The notes below the pieces were generated by a model. It did no database searches. It worked only from the letters and a program-made list of their open reading frames with translations, and was not told the DNA's origin. A stretch of DNA of 64,000 nucleotides from Lautropia sp. (lineage in GTDB: Bacteria > Pseudomonadota > Gammaproteobacteria > Burkholderiales > Burkholderiaceae_E): the NCBI GenBank assembly GCA_030532895.1, contig JAUNKF010000012.1:34974-98973 (forward strand), given 5' to 3'. The translations under genes and the position numbers were made by a program. Position 1 is the first letter of the stretch; the number at the start of each line of letters is the position of its first letter. Below, in pieces: positions 8,521 through 17,340 of the stretch.

Positions 8521-8739
8521 GGGGATTACACGCCTTTGTCGATGGTCGACATCTTCGTGAAGGATCTGGGGCTGGTGGCGGACACGGCCAAAAGCCTGCG
8601 CTTTCCGCTGCCGCTCGCGAGCACCGCGTTGAACATGTTCACCGAAGCCAGCAATGCGGGTTTTGGGCGGGAGGATGACAGCGCCGTCATCAAGATTTTC
8701 AGCGGCATCGAGCTGCCAAAGAAGGGAGAAGCATCATGA
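8521..8739 (+). pseudogene. ltnD: 3' remnant of L-threonate dehydrogenase gene
   Basis: Only the last 73 codons remain in frame. GDYTPLSMVDIFVKDLGLV and the following DTAKSLRFPLPLAS..GREDDSAVIK correspond to the C-terminal dimerisation part of LtnD, a 3-hydroxyisobutyrate-dehydrogenase-like enzyme of about 300 residues that oxidises threonate to 2-oxo-tetronate. The nucleotide-binding domain and active-site lysine region are absent: upstream the frame has no homologous sequence and the Lrp gene ends at 8469. The stop codon overlaps the otnK start (ATGA), the intact-operon arrangement. This points to an in-place deletion of the 5' three quarters of the gene. Confidence 0.85.
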
Positions 8740-9986
8740 TTCGCTTGGGTGTCATTGCCGATGACTTTACCGGTGCCAGTGACATCGCCAGCTTTTTGGT
8801 GGAAAACGGCTTGCGCACGGTGCAGATGAACGGCGTGCCGGCGCGTAGCCTGCCGCCTGAGGTGGATGCGGTCGTCATCAGTTTGAAGTCCCGTTCCAAT
8901 CCGGTGGATGAAGCCGTGTCGCAATCGCTCGCGGCCTTGCGCTGGTTGCAGGCGCAGGATTGTGCGCAGTTCTACTTCAAATACTGTTCCACCTTCGACA
9001 GCACGGCTCAGGGCAATATCGGCCCGGTCACGGATGCGCTGCTCGATGCGCTGGGAGAAAACTTCACGGTGATCTCTCCCGCTTTGCCGGTGAACGGCCG
9101 CACCATTTTCAATGGCTATCTGTTCGTGGGGCAGGTGCTGCTGAATGAGTCGGGCATGCAAAATCATCCGATCACGCCGATGAAGGATGCCAACCTGCCG
9201 CGCCTGATGGATGCGCAGGCCACGGGAAAAACCGGTCTGGTGGCGTACCCGGACATGGCGCGCGGCGCGGCACACGTTCGGGATTGTTTGATGGCCTTGC
9301 AGTCGGCTGGATGTCGTTATGCGGTGGCCGACAGCGTGGATAACGCGCAGTTGGCGGTTTTGGCAGAAGCCGCCGAGGGCTTCAAGCTGCTGACGGGTGG
9401 TTCTGGCTTGGCCGCTTATCTGGCGGCCCGCTTGAGTGGGGGCAAACGGGGTGATGAGGCTTTTGTGCCGCCCAAGGGGCGGGGCATCGTGCTGTCCGGT
9501 TCCTGCTCGGTGATGACGAACAAGCAGGTGGCGGCTTATCGGCAGAAGGCATCGGCCCTGTTCGTCGAGGCCGAGCGCTGTGTGCATGAGGGTGAGACTT
9601 ATGTGGATGAGCTGTTTGCCTGGGCACAGAGCCGGCAGGACGAGGTCTTGGCGCCGCTGCTTTATGCCACGGTGCCGCCGGAGGAATTGAAAGCCATTCA
9701 GCAGCGGCTGGGCGCAGCCGTGGCGAGCGAGGCCATCGAGCGCTGTTTTGCCCAGCTTGCGCAGCGCTTGCGGGCGGCTGGTGTCAAGCGCTTCATCACG
9801 GCGGGCGGAGAAACCTCCAGCATCGTCGTGCAGCATCTGGGCGTGGACGGTTTTCATATCGGGCGGCAGATTGCGCCGGGGGTGCCGTGGCTGCGCGTGC
9901 TCGATCAGGATCTGTATCTGGCACTCAAGTCCGGCAATTTTGGCAGCGAAGACTTTTTTGCCGAGGCGCAGGCCATGTGCCGCTAA
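8736..9986 (+). CDS. otnK: 3-oxo-tetronate 4-kinase
   Basis: This 416-residue protein belongs to the four-carbon acid sugar kinase family (formerly DUF1537). It begins IRLGVIADDFTGASDIASFL, the family's N-terminal signature, and has the C-terminal nucleotide-binding part (RFITAGGETSSIVVQHLGV, with a following G..PGVPWLRV..LYLALKSGNFG). OtnK phosphorylates 3-oxo-tetronate in threonate/erythronate breakdown. AAGGGAGAAG precedes the start, which overlaps the stop of the ltnD stub. The gene is full length with no visible defects. Confidence 0.92.
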   Translation: MIRLGVIADDFTGASDIASFLVENGLRTVQMNGVPARSLPPEVDAVVISLKSRSNPVDEAVSQSLAALRWLQAQDCAQFYFKYCSTFDSTAQGNIGPVTDALLDALGENFTVISPALPVNGRTIFNGYLFVGQVLLNESGMQNHPITPMKDANLPRLMDAQATGKTGLVAYPDMARGAAHVRDCLMALQSAGCRYAVADSVDNAQLAVLAEAAEGFKLLTGGSGLAAYLAARLSGGKRGDEAFVPPKGRGIVLSGSCSVMTNKQVAAYRQKASALFVEAERCVHEGETYVDELFAWAQSRQDEVLAPLLYATVPPEELKAIQQRLGAAVASEAIERCFAQLAQRLRAAGVKRFITAGGETSSIVVQHLGVDGFHIGRQIAPGVPWLRVLDQDLYLALKSGNFGSEDFFAEAQAMCR

Positions 9987-10121
9987 TCGATCGACCAAAA
10001 CACAGCCATCGTCGGCAGGCCGTTGTCACCAGCTTGTTGGCGCATGTCTTGAACACGGCGCGTTGGGACGGTCGATTTGCATCTTGAGGCTTTTCTGCCG
10101 CCCAAGCTTGCAGGGGGAACG

Positions 10122-10754
10122 ATGACGGAACAGGAACAAAAAGAACAGATGGTGGCGCTGGCGCGTTCTTTTTATGAGCGCGGCTACAGCGTGGGTGGTG
10201 CGGGCAATTTGTCGGTACGCCTGCCGGGGGAGCGCTTTCTGGTGACGCCCACAGGGTCATCGCTGGGGCGGCTGAAGGCCGAGCGCTTGTCGGTGCTCGA
10301 TGCCGAGGGCAATCTGCTGGAGGGTGACAAACCCAGCAAGGAATCGGTGTTTCATCTGGCGATGTATCGCCGCAACCCGGCCTGCCGGGCCATCGTGCAT
10401 TTGCACGCCACTTATCTGACGGCGCTTTCCTGCCTGAAGGGGCTGGATGAGCGGAATGCGCTGAGCGCCTTCACGCCTTATTACGTGATGCGGGTAGGGG
10501 CGCTGCCGGTGATTCCCTATTACCCGCCAGGGCACCCGGACATCGCTCGTGAGCTGGGCGAGCGGGCGCTGGATGGTCGGGCCTTTCTGCTCGCCAATCA
10601 TGGCGTGGTGGTGACGGGCACGGACCTGGTCGATGCGGTGGACAACACCGAAGAGCTGGAAGAAACCGCGAAGCTGTTTTTCATCCTGAAGGGGCAGGCT
10701 ATTCGCTACCTGACTGAGGATGAGGTCAATGATTTGAAAGGCAGGGGGAAATGA
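10122..10754 (+). CDS. otnC: 3-oxo-tetronate 4-phosphate decarboxylase, class II aldolase fold
   Basis: This 210-residue member of the class II aldolase/adducin family carries the zinc-site pattern HLHAT (about 106-110), a downstream His in ANHGVVVTG, and the SxG/NLS substrate loop ([10 protein letters not shown]). OtnC decarboxylates 3-oxo-tetronate 4-phosphate to dihydroxyacetone phosphate. I use the ATG at 10122 ([10 protein letters not shown]), which follows GCAGGGGGAACG; an upstream in-frame ATG at 10077 lacks family-like sequence. A 135 bp gap separates it from otnK, and it overlaps otnI by four bases. Confidence 0.9.
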   Translation: MTEQEQKEQMVALARSFYERGYSVGGAGNLSVRLPGERFLVTPTGSSLGRLKAERLSVLDAEGNLLEGDKPSKESVFHLAMYRRNPACRAIVHLHATYLTALSCLKGLDERNALSAFTPYYVMRVGALPVIPYYPPGHPDIARELGERALDGRAFLLANHGVVVTGTDLVDAVDNTEELEETAKLFFILKGQAIRYLTEDEVNDLKGRGK

Positions 10755-11542
10755 CGATGCCACGATTTGCCGCCAATCTGTCGATGATGTTTGCCGAGCG
10801 GCCGTTTCTTGAGCGTTTCAAGGCGGCGGCGGATGCCGGGTTCAAGCAGGTGGAATACCTGTTTCCGTATGAATATCCGGTGGATGTGTTGAGGCAGCAG
10901 CTCGATGACAACGGTTTGAAGCAGGTGCTCTTCAACACGTCGCCTGGCGATCCGGCCAAGGGCGAGTGGGGCTTGGCGGCGTTGCCGGGGCGAGAGTCGG
11001 AGGCCCGTGCGCTTATCGACCAGGCACTGGTTTATGCACAGGGGCTGGATTGTTCGCAGGTGCATGTGATGGCCGGTGTGGTGCCGGAAGGCGTGAGCCG
11101 TGAAGCATGTCTCGCAGTTTTCATCGACAACGTGCGTTATGCGGCAGACCGCTTTCGGGCGCAGGGTGTAAAGGTGATGCTCGAAGCCCTCAGTCCGCAG
11201 GTGAAGCCCGGTTATCTGCTTTGCAGCCAGCACGACACGATGGCCGCGGTCGAAGCCATCGATCGAGACAATGTCTTCATCCAGTTCGATTATTTTCATG
11301 CGCAGAACGTGGATGGCAATCTGACGCGGCTCACCGAGGCCATGATCGGCCGGATCGGGCACGTGCAGATTGCCTCGGTGCCCGAGCGTCATGAGCCGGA
11401 TGAGGGCGAAGTGAATTACCCGCATGTCTTTGCCTTGCTCGATCGGCTGGGCTACGAGGGCTTCGTGGGGGGCGAGTACAACCCGCGCGGAAAAACTGAA
11501 GATGGGCTGGGTTGGTTCGCACCGTACAGGAGAAACAGATGA
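10751..11542 (+). CDS. otnI: 2-oxo-tetronate isomerase (hydroxypyruvate isomerase family)
   Basis: This 263-residue TIM-barrel protein is of the Hyi/OtnI type. It begins [21 protein letters not shown] and retains the barrel's metal-site segments ([39 protein letters not shown] and a C-terminal GGEYNPRG). OtnI converts 2-oxo-tetronate, made by threonate dehydrogenase, to 3-oxo-tetronate, the OtnK substrate. The start overlaps the otnC stop (ATGA), and its own stop overlaps the start of a truncated denD, so translation is coupled along the operon. Confidence 0.92.
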   Translation: MTMPRFAANLSMMFAERPFLERFKAAADAGFKQVEYLFPYEYPVDVLRQQLDDNGLKQVLFNTSPGDPAKGEWGLAALPGRESEARALIDQALVYAQGLDCSQVHVMAGVVPEGVSREACLAVFIDNVRYAADRFRAQGVKVMLEALSPQVKPGYLLCSQHDTMAAVEAIDRDNVFIQFDYFHAQNVDGNLTRLTEAMIGRIGHVQIASVPERHEPDEGEVNYPHVFALLDRLGYEGFVGGEYNPRGKTEDGLGWFAPYRRNR

Positions 11543-11727
11543 ATATCGTGATCACCGGCGGAGCCGGGTTTCTCGGGCAACGGCTGGCGCGGGCCTTGCT
11601 GGCGGTTGATCCATCGGTGCGGCTCACGCTGGTTGATACCGTCATGCCGACGCTTTTGGTGGAGCCGGATGATCTGAAACCCTGTCTGCACCCATCACAG
11701 GCGATCACTCGAAGAAGGTGCGTTTGA
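11539..11727 (+). pseudogene. denD: 5' remnant of D-erythronate dehydrogenase gene
   Basis: The frame opens [20 protein letters not shown], with the Rossmann GGxGFLG motif of the SDR family, and runs to VEPDDLK (about residue 45) before ending in unrelated residues and a stop at 11727. DenD proteins are over 300 residues, so only the NAD-binding tip survives. It overlaps the otnI stop by four bases, exactly as an intact denD does in tetronate operons. Sequence after about 11680 belongs to the tail of a different gene on the other strand, marking a deletion junction. Confidence 0.85.
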
Positions 11728-11860
11728 GCCAGTCTGCGAAGGTTTTTGCAACCGGCAGGCTGGTATCGAGATAGCGGGCCGTGATGGCTTGGCCGTAGGG
11801 CTTGCCGGGCTGCTTTTGCCAGGCAAGCCAGGTGTGCATCAGGGCTTTGGGGCACAACAT
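11705..11860 (-). pseudogene. 3' remnant of an unidentified gene
   Basis: On the minus strand 51 codons can be read: PKALMHTWLAWQKQPGKPYG, then QAITARYLDTSLPVAKTFADW and LKRTFFE before the stop. The pattern HTWLAWQ..PG.P.G.AITARYL resembles the C-terminus of DUF3226-type proteins as I remember them, but that assignment is tentative. Nothing upstream continues the protein, so it is a 3' stub fused against the denD stub. Confidence 0.5.
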
Positions 11861-11975
11861 CCCATGCCCGAACCTGTGTGTTTCGGGGGGCCGAGGCGGG
11901 TGCTGTGCAACAATCTGGCGTTGCGTGGGTGCTGAATGCCTGCCATGCCTTGCTGCTGGATAGCGACGGGAGAGG

Positions 11976-12500
11976 ATGGAGATGGAAGAAAATCGGATGG
12001 ATCGGATGAAGCGTCGCCTGTTGGGCAGGCGGCAGGCTTTGGGCGACGGGGAGCGGCAGAAGCTCGACCGTGTGCTGGCTGATGGCGCTGTGCTGATTTT
12101 CTATTACCTGGGCACAGTGTTGCTGTTGATCAGTTTGGTGGTTGATGCGTACACCCATCAGCGGCCTACGGCTTCTTTCGGGACGCTGGCATTATTGGGC
12201 ATGCACCTTTCCTTCTCGGTCTATGTGATCCGGGCATCCAGAAAAGCCGGCTTGTCGGAGTCTGAACAGCTGTCGTCATCGGATCATGCTTTGGCGCTCA
12301 AGCAACTGAAGCGTGGAAGTCTGTTGAGCGGTTTCGGCTGGGGCGTCAGCATGACGCTGTTGATGAATGCGGTGCTGCCGTGGGTGGCCGGCCAGCCGGT
12401 GAAGCAAGACCTGTTCCCTTGGCTGATCTGGCTGGTGGGCGGTGCTTTGCTCGGGTGGATCGTGTATCGGCAGGGAAAGCGCCAGATCAAGCTGGTTTGA
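11976..12500 (+). CDS. Hypothetical membrane protein
   Basis: This 174-residue protein is of unknown family. A basic, charged N-terminus (about 1-35) is followed by two helices (about 38-56 and 69-85), a polar stretch of about 30 residues, two more helices (about 115-133 and 145-162) and a basic tail. The topology is thus two hairpins. Layout and length are somewhat like DUF3278 proteins, without clear motifs. ATG 11976 or 11982 could start it; GGGAGAGG lies just upstream of both. It stands alone, ending at a strong terminator shared with the convergent chaC. Confidence 0.7.
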   Translation: MEMEENRMDRMKRRLLGRRQALGDGERQKLDRVLADGAVLIFYYLGTVLLLISLVVDAYTHQRPTASFGTLALLGMHLSFSVYVIRASRKAGLSESEQLSSSDHALALKQLKRGSLLSGFGWGVSMTLLMNAVLPWVAGQPVKQDLFPWLIWLVGGALLGWIVYRQGKRQIKLV

Positions 12501-12574
12501 CCCCTGTTCGATGACCAGGAAAGCGTGCCAGCTCTCGCCGCTCCCACCTTGGCTCACTTCGACCCAAGGTGAGC

Positions 12575-12639
12575 AAACTGCCTGAGCGGATGGATGCCCG
12601 TTTGGAATGACCCGACGGGTTTGGGCAGGCAGTTTTTTT
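12575..12639. terminator. Bidirectional terminator between the membrane protein gene and chaC
   Basis: AAACTGCCTG (12575-12584) pairs with CAGGCAGTTT (12626-12635) followed by a T run, and an inner stem CCCGT/ACGGG stabilises the loop. It sits between two convergent genes and can serve both. A second small inverted repeat, ACCTTGG...CCAAGGT (12546-12570), lies just before it. Confidence 0.75.
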
Positions 12640-12645
12640 AGTCCT

Positions 12646-13344
12646 TCAGATATACGCCGCATAAGCCCGAACCGCTCCGACCAGATCGCTGATGTAGGGA
12701 TCCTGGATGTCGTATTCGGTGAGGGCTTTTTCCAGATCCAGCAGATAGTCGAGGTTGTAGCCGAAGGGGCCGACGGCGTGCACGATGAGCGGGGCGACGG
12801 TGGCCACCGAGGCGTCGGTTTCAAAGACGGGGTGTTCGTGATTCATGGCGAACACGATGGTCTGCACGCGCCGGCCGTCGGCGAGCTTGATGCTTTCCCA
12901 GCGGGGGGTGTAGGTGCCGCCGATCATTTCGCGGCGCCAGACGAGCATCAGCTCGTCGTAGAGTTCTTCTTCTCGCAACCGAAAGGCCATGCCGGCGGTG
13001 CGGGTGTCGGCATGGAAAGCGGGCGTGAGCGCCAGCATGCGGCCGGGCCGATCCGGTGTGGCGCGGCCAGCCGTCAGCTTCATGCAGAAACTCCGGTGCC
13101 AGCCGGTGAGAAAGGCCAGCTGCTTTTCGGCGTAAAGGATCAGCGGGTTCCAGATCAGTGAGCCGTAAGCAAAAACCCAGACGGGGGCTGTCGGATCCGG
13201 GCGCTGGGCCAATGTCTCGTCGAGAGAGGCCGTGATCTGGGGCTGCGTCCAGGCGTCAAAGCCGGGGACGTTGGCAAAGCTTTGCAGGAAGGCGTCGCTT
13301 TGCAGCAGTTCTCGGGTCAGCGGCGTGGTGGTGGGGGCTTTCAT
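12646..13344 (-). CDS. chaC: Glutathione-specific gamma-glutamylcyclotransferase
   Basis: ChaC proteins split glutathione in the cytosol into 5-oxoproline and Cys-Gly. This 232-residue protein has the family's YGSLIWNP substrate loop (about 62-69) and the catalytic glutamate segment RREMIGGTY, followed by NLDYLLDLEKAL near the C-terminus. It is directly downstream of and co-oriented with ggt, whose product cleaves the same gamma-glutamyl bond in the periplasm, so the two together can degrade glutathione on both sides of the membrane. The gap between them is 91 bp. The start at 13344 has a weak ribosome-binding site. Confidence 0.9.
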   Translation of the reverse strand: MKAPTTTPLTRELLQSDAFLQSFANVPGFDAWTQPQITASLDETLAQRPDPTAPVWVFAYGSLIWNPLILYAEKQLAFLTGWHRSFCMKLTAGRATPDRPGRMLALTPAFHADTRTAGMAFRLREEELYDELMLVWRREMIGGTYTPRWESIKLADGRRVQTIVFAMNHEHPVFETDASVATVAPLIVHAVGPFGYNLDYLLDLEKALTEYDIQDPYISDLVGAVRAYAAYI

Positions 13345-13435
13345 GTACAGGGCGAGTGCCGGCGGGGCGGCGTGGACAGGGGCTTATGAAAGCATGCGTG
13401 AAGGGATTTGCCCACAAAAGCCCCGCCTTCAACGA

Positions 13436-15241
13436 TCAATAACCAAGCGTCTGGCCGTCCGGGTTGCGGGGGTCGGAGTAACCCCACAGCTCCTTGCCCT
13501 GCACCTGGATCGTTTGGGTGCGGCCCATCGCGGGTTTGACGACGACCTTCTGGCCGCGCTGTTTCAGGAGGTCGATGGTGTCGACCGGAAAGCCCCGTTC
13601 GATGCGCAGCTCATCCGGCGTCCACTGGTGGTGAAAGCGCGGCGTGGCGGCGGCTTCGGCCGGATTCATGCTGTGGTCGATGCTGTTGCTGATGGTTTGC
13701 AGCACGGTCGTGATGATGCGGGCGCCACCGGGGCTGCCGGTCACGAGCCAGGGCTTGCCATCCTTCAGCACGAAGGTGGGCGTCATCGAGGACAGCGGGC
13801 GCTTGCCGGCGGCCACGGCGTTGGCATCACCGCCGATCAGGCCATAGGCATTGGGCACGCCGGGCTTGGCGGCGAAGTCATCCATTTCGTTGTTGAGCAG
13901 GATGCCGGTGCCAGGGGCGACGATGCCGGTGCCAAAGTTGGTGTTCAGCGTGTAGGTGACGGCCACGGCGTTGCCGGCCTTGTCCACCACCGAGTAGTGG
14001 GTGGTCTGATCACTTTCGTAGGGCTGTGGTTTGCCGGGCTTGATCTGGTTGGCCGCGCGCGCCCTCATCGGGTCGATGCTGGCGCGCAGGCTGTCGGCAT
14101 AGGCTTTGGAGGTGAGACCCGTTTGCGGGATCTTGACGAAATCCGGGTCGCCCAGGTATTCGCTGCGATCGGCATAGGCGAGTTTCATCGCCTCGGCCAT
14201 GTGGTGGACGGTCTGGGCGCTGTTCTGGCCCCACTGGCCGATGGGCCAGGCTTCCATCATGTTGAGGATCTGCACAAGGTGGATGCCGCCGGAAGACGGG
14301 GGCGGCATGGTGACGACTTCGTACTGCCGATAGTTGCCGCGCACGGGCTGGCGCTCGACGGGCTGGTAGTTCTTCAGGTCGTCAAGGCTGATCAGGCCAC
14401 CGTTCTGCTGGCTGTCGGCCACGATCTTGCGGGCGATGTCACCCTGGTAGAAGGCGTCCGGCCCCTGGGCGGCGATCAGCTTGAGCGTTTTGGCCAGATC
14501 CTTCTGCACGAGCCGATCACCCACTTTCAGCGGTGCGCCGTTCTTCCAGAAGATGGCGCGGGTGGCGGGCCAGCGGCCCATGTTGTCGGCCTCGGCTTTC
14601 AGGGTTTTGGCGAGCGTTTCGCTCACCGGATAGCCTTTTTCGGCCAGTGCGATGGCCGGGGCCATCACCTGGGCCAGCGACATCGTGCCCCATTTCTTGA
14701 GCGCGTGGCTCATGCCGGCCACGGTGCCCGGCACGCCCACGGCTGCATGGGTGTAGAGGGACTTCCCATCGACGACGTTGCCGTCCTTGTCGAGGAAGAG
14801 GTCACGGCCGGCTGCGCCGGGGGCCACTTCGCGGAAGTCGAGCGCCACGTACTGACCACTCCTGGCATCATGAACCATCATGAAACCGCCGCCACCGATG
14901 TTGCCGGCATTGGGCAGCGTGACGGCCAGCGCAAAGCCGATGGCGACAGAAGCATCCACCGCATTGCCGCCGGCTTTGAGGATGTCCAGGCCGATGCGGC
15001 TGGCCAACCCCTGCTCGGAGGCCACCATGCCGTTATGGGCGATGACGGGCTGGAAGATGTCGAGCTGGAAGTCGTAGGCGAGCGCAGCCGCTTGGGCAGC
15101 GCCTGTCTGTTTGTTGTGCTGGGCGCTGGTCTGGCCGGCGGCGCCCTGGCTGCTTTGCTGGTCAAGCGCGGTGGTGCTGCACCCGGCCAGCGCCAGGATG
15201 ATCAGGCCGCTGAGCAGCGGGCGGCGAAAGGGGGTGGACAT
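13436..15241 (-). CDS. ggt: Gamma-glutamyltransferase (probable lipoprotein)
   Basis: This enzyme hydrolyses or transfers the gamma-glutamyl group of glutathione outside the cytoplasm; the precursor cuts itself into two subunits. The ATG at 15241 is preceded by GAGGAG and opens a lipoprotein signal ending LALAGC (Cys21). The self-cleavage site is QTTHYSVVD, with the nucleophile at about Thr413. The small subunit then has the usual TLNTNFGTGIV, LLNNEMDDF, GGDANAV and SSMTPTFV motifs through to a terminal GY. At 601 residues it has normal length. An open frame continues upstream to 15415 but lacks family sequence. Confidence 0.95.
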   Translation of the reverse strand: MSTPFRRPLLSGLIILALAGCSTTALDQQSSQGAAGQTSAQHNKQTGAAQAAALAYDFQLDIFQPVIAHNGMVASEQGLASRIGLDILKAGGNAVDASVAIGFALAVTLPNAGNIGGGGFMMVHDARSGQYVALDFREVAPGAAGRDLFLDKDGNVVDGKSLYTHAAVGVPGTVAGMSHALKKWGTMSLAQVMAPAIALAEKGYPVSETLAKTLKAEADNMGRWPATRAIFWKNGAPLKVGDRLVQKDLAKTLKLIAAQGPDAFYQGDIARKIVADSQQNGGLISLDDLKNYQPVERQPVRGNYRQYEVVTMPPPSSGGIHLVQILNMMEAWPIGQWGQNSAQTVHHMAEAMKLAYADRSEYLGDPDFVKIPQTGLTSKAYADSLRASIDPMRARAANQIKPGKPQPYESDQTTHYSVVDKAGNAVAVTYTLNTNFGTGIVAPGTGILLNNEMDDFAAKPGVPNAYGLIGGDANAVAAGKRPLSSMTPTFVLKDGKPWLVTGSPGGARIITTVLQTISNSIDHSMNPAEAAATPRFHHQWTPDELRIERGFPVDTIDLLKQRGQKVVVKPAMGRTQTIQVQGKELWGYSDPRNPDGQTLGY

Positions 15242-15401
15242 GATGGGCTTCTCCTCTTGGGTGGTGTGCCGGCATGGCCTGTGGCGGGCAGCCGGCGTGC
15301 TGGCGTGAAGACGCTCTTGGTTGAATGGGGTCGTCGTTTTATCGGGAATTATCGCAGAGTCAATGAGTCGTTCGCGCCTGCTCAGCCCTGCGTCAGCCGC
15401 T

Positions 15402-16967
15402 TCAACCCAACCCAAGCTCGCCCCACATCCGGTCGACCTTCTGCTTCAGCTCGGTGGGCATCGTGATCGGTACGCCCCATTCACGGGTGGTTTCGCCCGG
15501 CCACTTGTTGGTGGCATCGATGCCGACCTTCGAGCCGAGGCCGCTCACGGGTGAGGCGAAGTCGAGGTAGTCGATGGGGGTGCTCTCCACCAGCGTCATG
15601 TCGCGCACCGGGTCGACGCGGGTCGTCATGGCCCAGATCACTTCCTGCCAGTTGCGGATGTCGATGTCGTCGTCCACCACGATGATGAACTTCGTGTACA
15701 TGAACTGCCGCAAGAAGCTCCAGATGCCGAACATCACGCGCTTGGCATGGCCGGCGTAGGCTTTCTTCATTGAGACGACGGCCAGCCGGTAGGAGCAGCC
15801 TTCAGGCGGCAGGTAGAAGTCGACGATTTCAGGAAACTGCCGGGTGAGCAGCGGCACGAAGACTTCGTTCAGCGCCACGCCGAGCACGGCCGGCTCATCG
15901 GGGGGTTTGCCCGTGTAGGTGGAGTGGTAGATGGCGTTGCGCCGCATGCTGATCCGGTCGACCGTGAAGACGGGGAACCAGTCCTGCTCGTTGTAATAGC
16001 CGGTGTGGTCGCCATAGGGGCCTTCAAGGGCCATTTCATAGCCGGTGAGCGCCGCCGGGGGCAAGGCGCCCTGCCAGCCGAGGGCACGGGCATGGGCCAG
16101 CGTCTTGCTGCCATCCGGGTCGGGTTGGAGCTGGCCTTCCAGCACGATCTCGGCTTTGGCGGGCACGTTCAGCTCGGTGCCAGGCACTTTCACCAGCTCG
16201 GTGCGGGCGCCCCGCAACAGGCCCGCAAACTGGTATTCCGAGAGGCTGTCGGGTACGGGGGTGACGGCGCCGAGGATGGTGGCCGGGTCGCAGCCCAGCA
16301 CGGTGGCCACCGCAAAGGGCGTGCCGGGCGACTGCTTGCGGTGCTCCTGGAAGTCGAGTGCGCCGCCCCGGTGAGCAAGCCAGCGCATGATGGTCTTGTT
16401 GCGGCCGATCACCTGCTGGCGGTAGATGCCGAGGTTCTGTCGCGTCTTGTTCGGGCCACGGGTGACGACCAGTCCCCAGGTGATCAGTGGGGCGGCATCG
16501 CCGGGCCAGCAATGCTGGATGGGGATCGTGCCCAGATCGACATCGTTGCCTTCGATGATGATCTCGCGGCACGGGCCGTGGCTGCTCACCTTGGGCGCCA
16601 TGTTCATCACCTGTTTGAGCACGGGGAACTTCTCCCAGGCATCCTTCAGCCCGCGGGGCGGCTCCGGCTCCTTCAGGTAGGCCAGTAGGCGCCCGACTTC
16701 ACGTAGCGCGGCCACCGATTCCTCGCCCATGCCCTGCGCCACTCGCTCGGGCGTGCCGAAGAGGTTGGTCAGCACCGGGTGAGACCAGCGCCGGCCGCCG
16801 TCGGCGGGGTGCTCGAAGAGCAGGGCGGGGCCGCCGGCCCGCAGCACGCGATCGGAGATTTCGGTCATCTCCAGGACGGGCGAGACCGGGGACTTGATCC
16901 GCTTCAGGTCGCCGCGGCTTTCAAGGTGCTGAATGAACTCCCGGAGGTCGGTGTAGCGAAGGGGCAT
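15402..16967 (-). CDS. ubiD: 4-hydroxy-3-polyprenylbenzoate decarboxylase
   Basis: UbiD removes the ring carboxyl in ubiquinone biosynthesis, using prenylated FMN made by UbiX. The 521-residue protein is collinear with the family: [23 protein letters not shown] at the start (given here in family terms), [15 protein letters not shown] and [13 protein letters not shown] in the cofactor region, EIVLEG, and the C-terminal [18 protein letters not shown] and WAMTTRVDP segments. The Glu-Arg-Glu type active-site region looks intact. It stands alone; ggt follows 160 bp downstream on the same strand, so co-transcription is possible but not evident. Confidence 0.96.
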   Translation of the reverse strand: MPLRYTDLREFIQHLESRGDLKRIKSPVSPVLEMTEISDRVLRAGGPALLFEHPADGGRRWSHPVLTNLFGTPERVAQGMGEESVAALREVGRLLAYLKEPEPPRGLKDAWEKFPVLKQVMNMAPKVSSHGPCREIIIEGNDVDLGTIPIQHCWPGDAAPLITWGLVVTRGPNKTRQNLGIYRQQVIGRNKTIMRWLAHRGGALDFQEHRKQSPGTPFAVATVLGCDPATILGAVTPVPDSLSEYQFAGLLRGARTELVKVPGTELNVPAKAEIVLEGQLQPDPDGSKTLAHARALGWQGALPPAALTGYEMALEGPYGDHTGYYNEQDWFPVFTVDRISMRRNAIYHSTYTGKPPDEPAVLGVALNEVFVPLLTRQFPEIVDFYLPPEGCSYRLAVVSMKKAYAGHAKRVMFGIWSFLRQFMYTKFIIVVDDDIDIRNWQEVIWAMTTRVDPVRDMTLVESTPIDYLDFASPVSGLGSKVGIDATNKWPGETTREWGVPITMPTELKQKVDRMWGELGLG

Positions 16968-17340
16968 GATCAGGGTGTCGGGTTGGCGTGAAGCGGATTT
17001 TGGCCCAGTTGACGATCTGATGCATCGTCAAAACTGGAGCTTGTGCCGTATTTCATTGATAATGTTGGTCAGATGACCGGGGTTTTACCCTGAAAAACGT
17101 TGTTTTATTGTCGAAGCGGCAACCGTTTGACGGCTGGCCGCTTACAGTTGTTCGTTCTTACTGGCGTATCAGGCTGTTTGGCGGCCGAACGTCGGGGCAT
17201 GGGTGCATCAGCCATCGTGCAGCGTGGTTCATGGCGGCGAGCCGGATATCGGGCCGCGAGTTCTCCTTTCCGCGCGAACGGTGGCATCTTGGATCGCTGC
17301 TCATGCCATTGTGGTGCCGTGTGATCAGGAGCCTGTGTTT
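16968..17340. promoter_or_regulatory. Divergent promoter region between ubiD and the transglycosylase
   Basis: This 373 bp gap has no convincing gene. It is more AT-rich than the surroundings at about 17020-17115 (runs such as TTTCATTGATAATGTTGG and AAAAACGTTGTTTTATTG), where promoters for both divergent genes are likely. CAGGAG at 17329-17334 is the ribosome-binding site for the gene at 17341. Confidence 0.4.

Noticed and set aside
10706..11425. Minus-strand open frame of 239 codons opposite otnI
   Set aside because: otnI is clearly coding on the plus strand with operon overlaps; the antisense frame has no family features.
13232..15466. Very long plus-strand open frame (744 codons) opposite ggt
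   Set aside because: It mirrors the strong minus-strand ggt gene in GC-rich DNA; its translation is His/Gly/Arg-rich with no domain, whereas ggt is collinear with its family.
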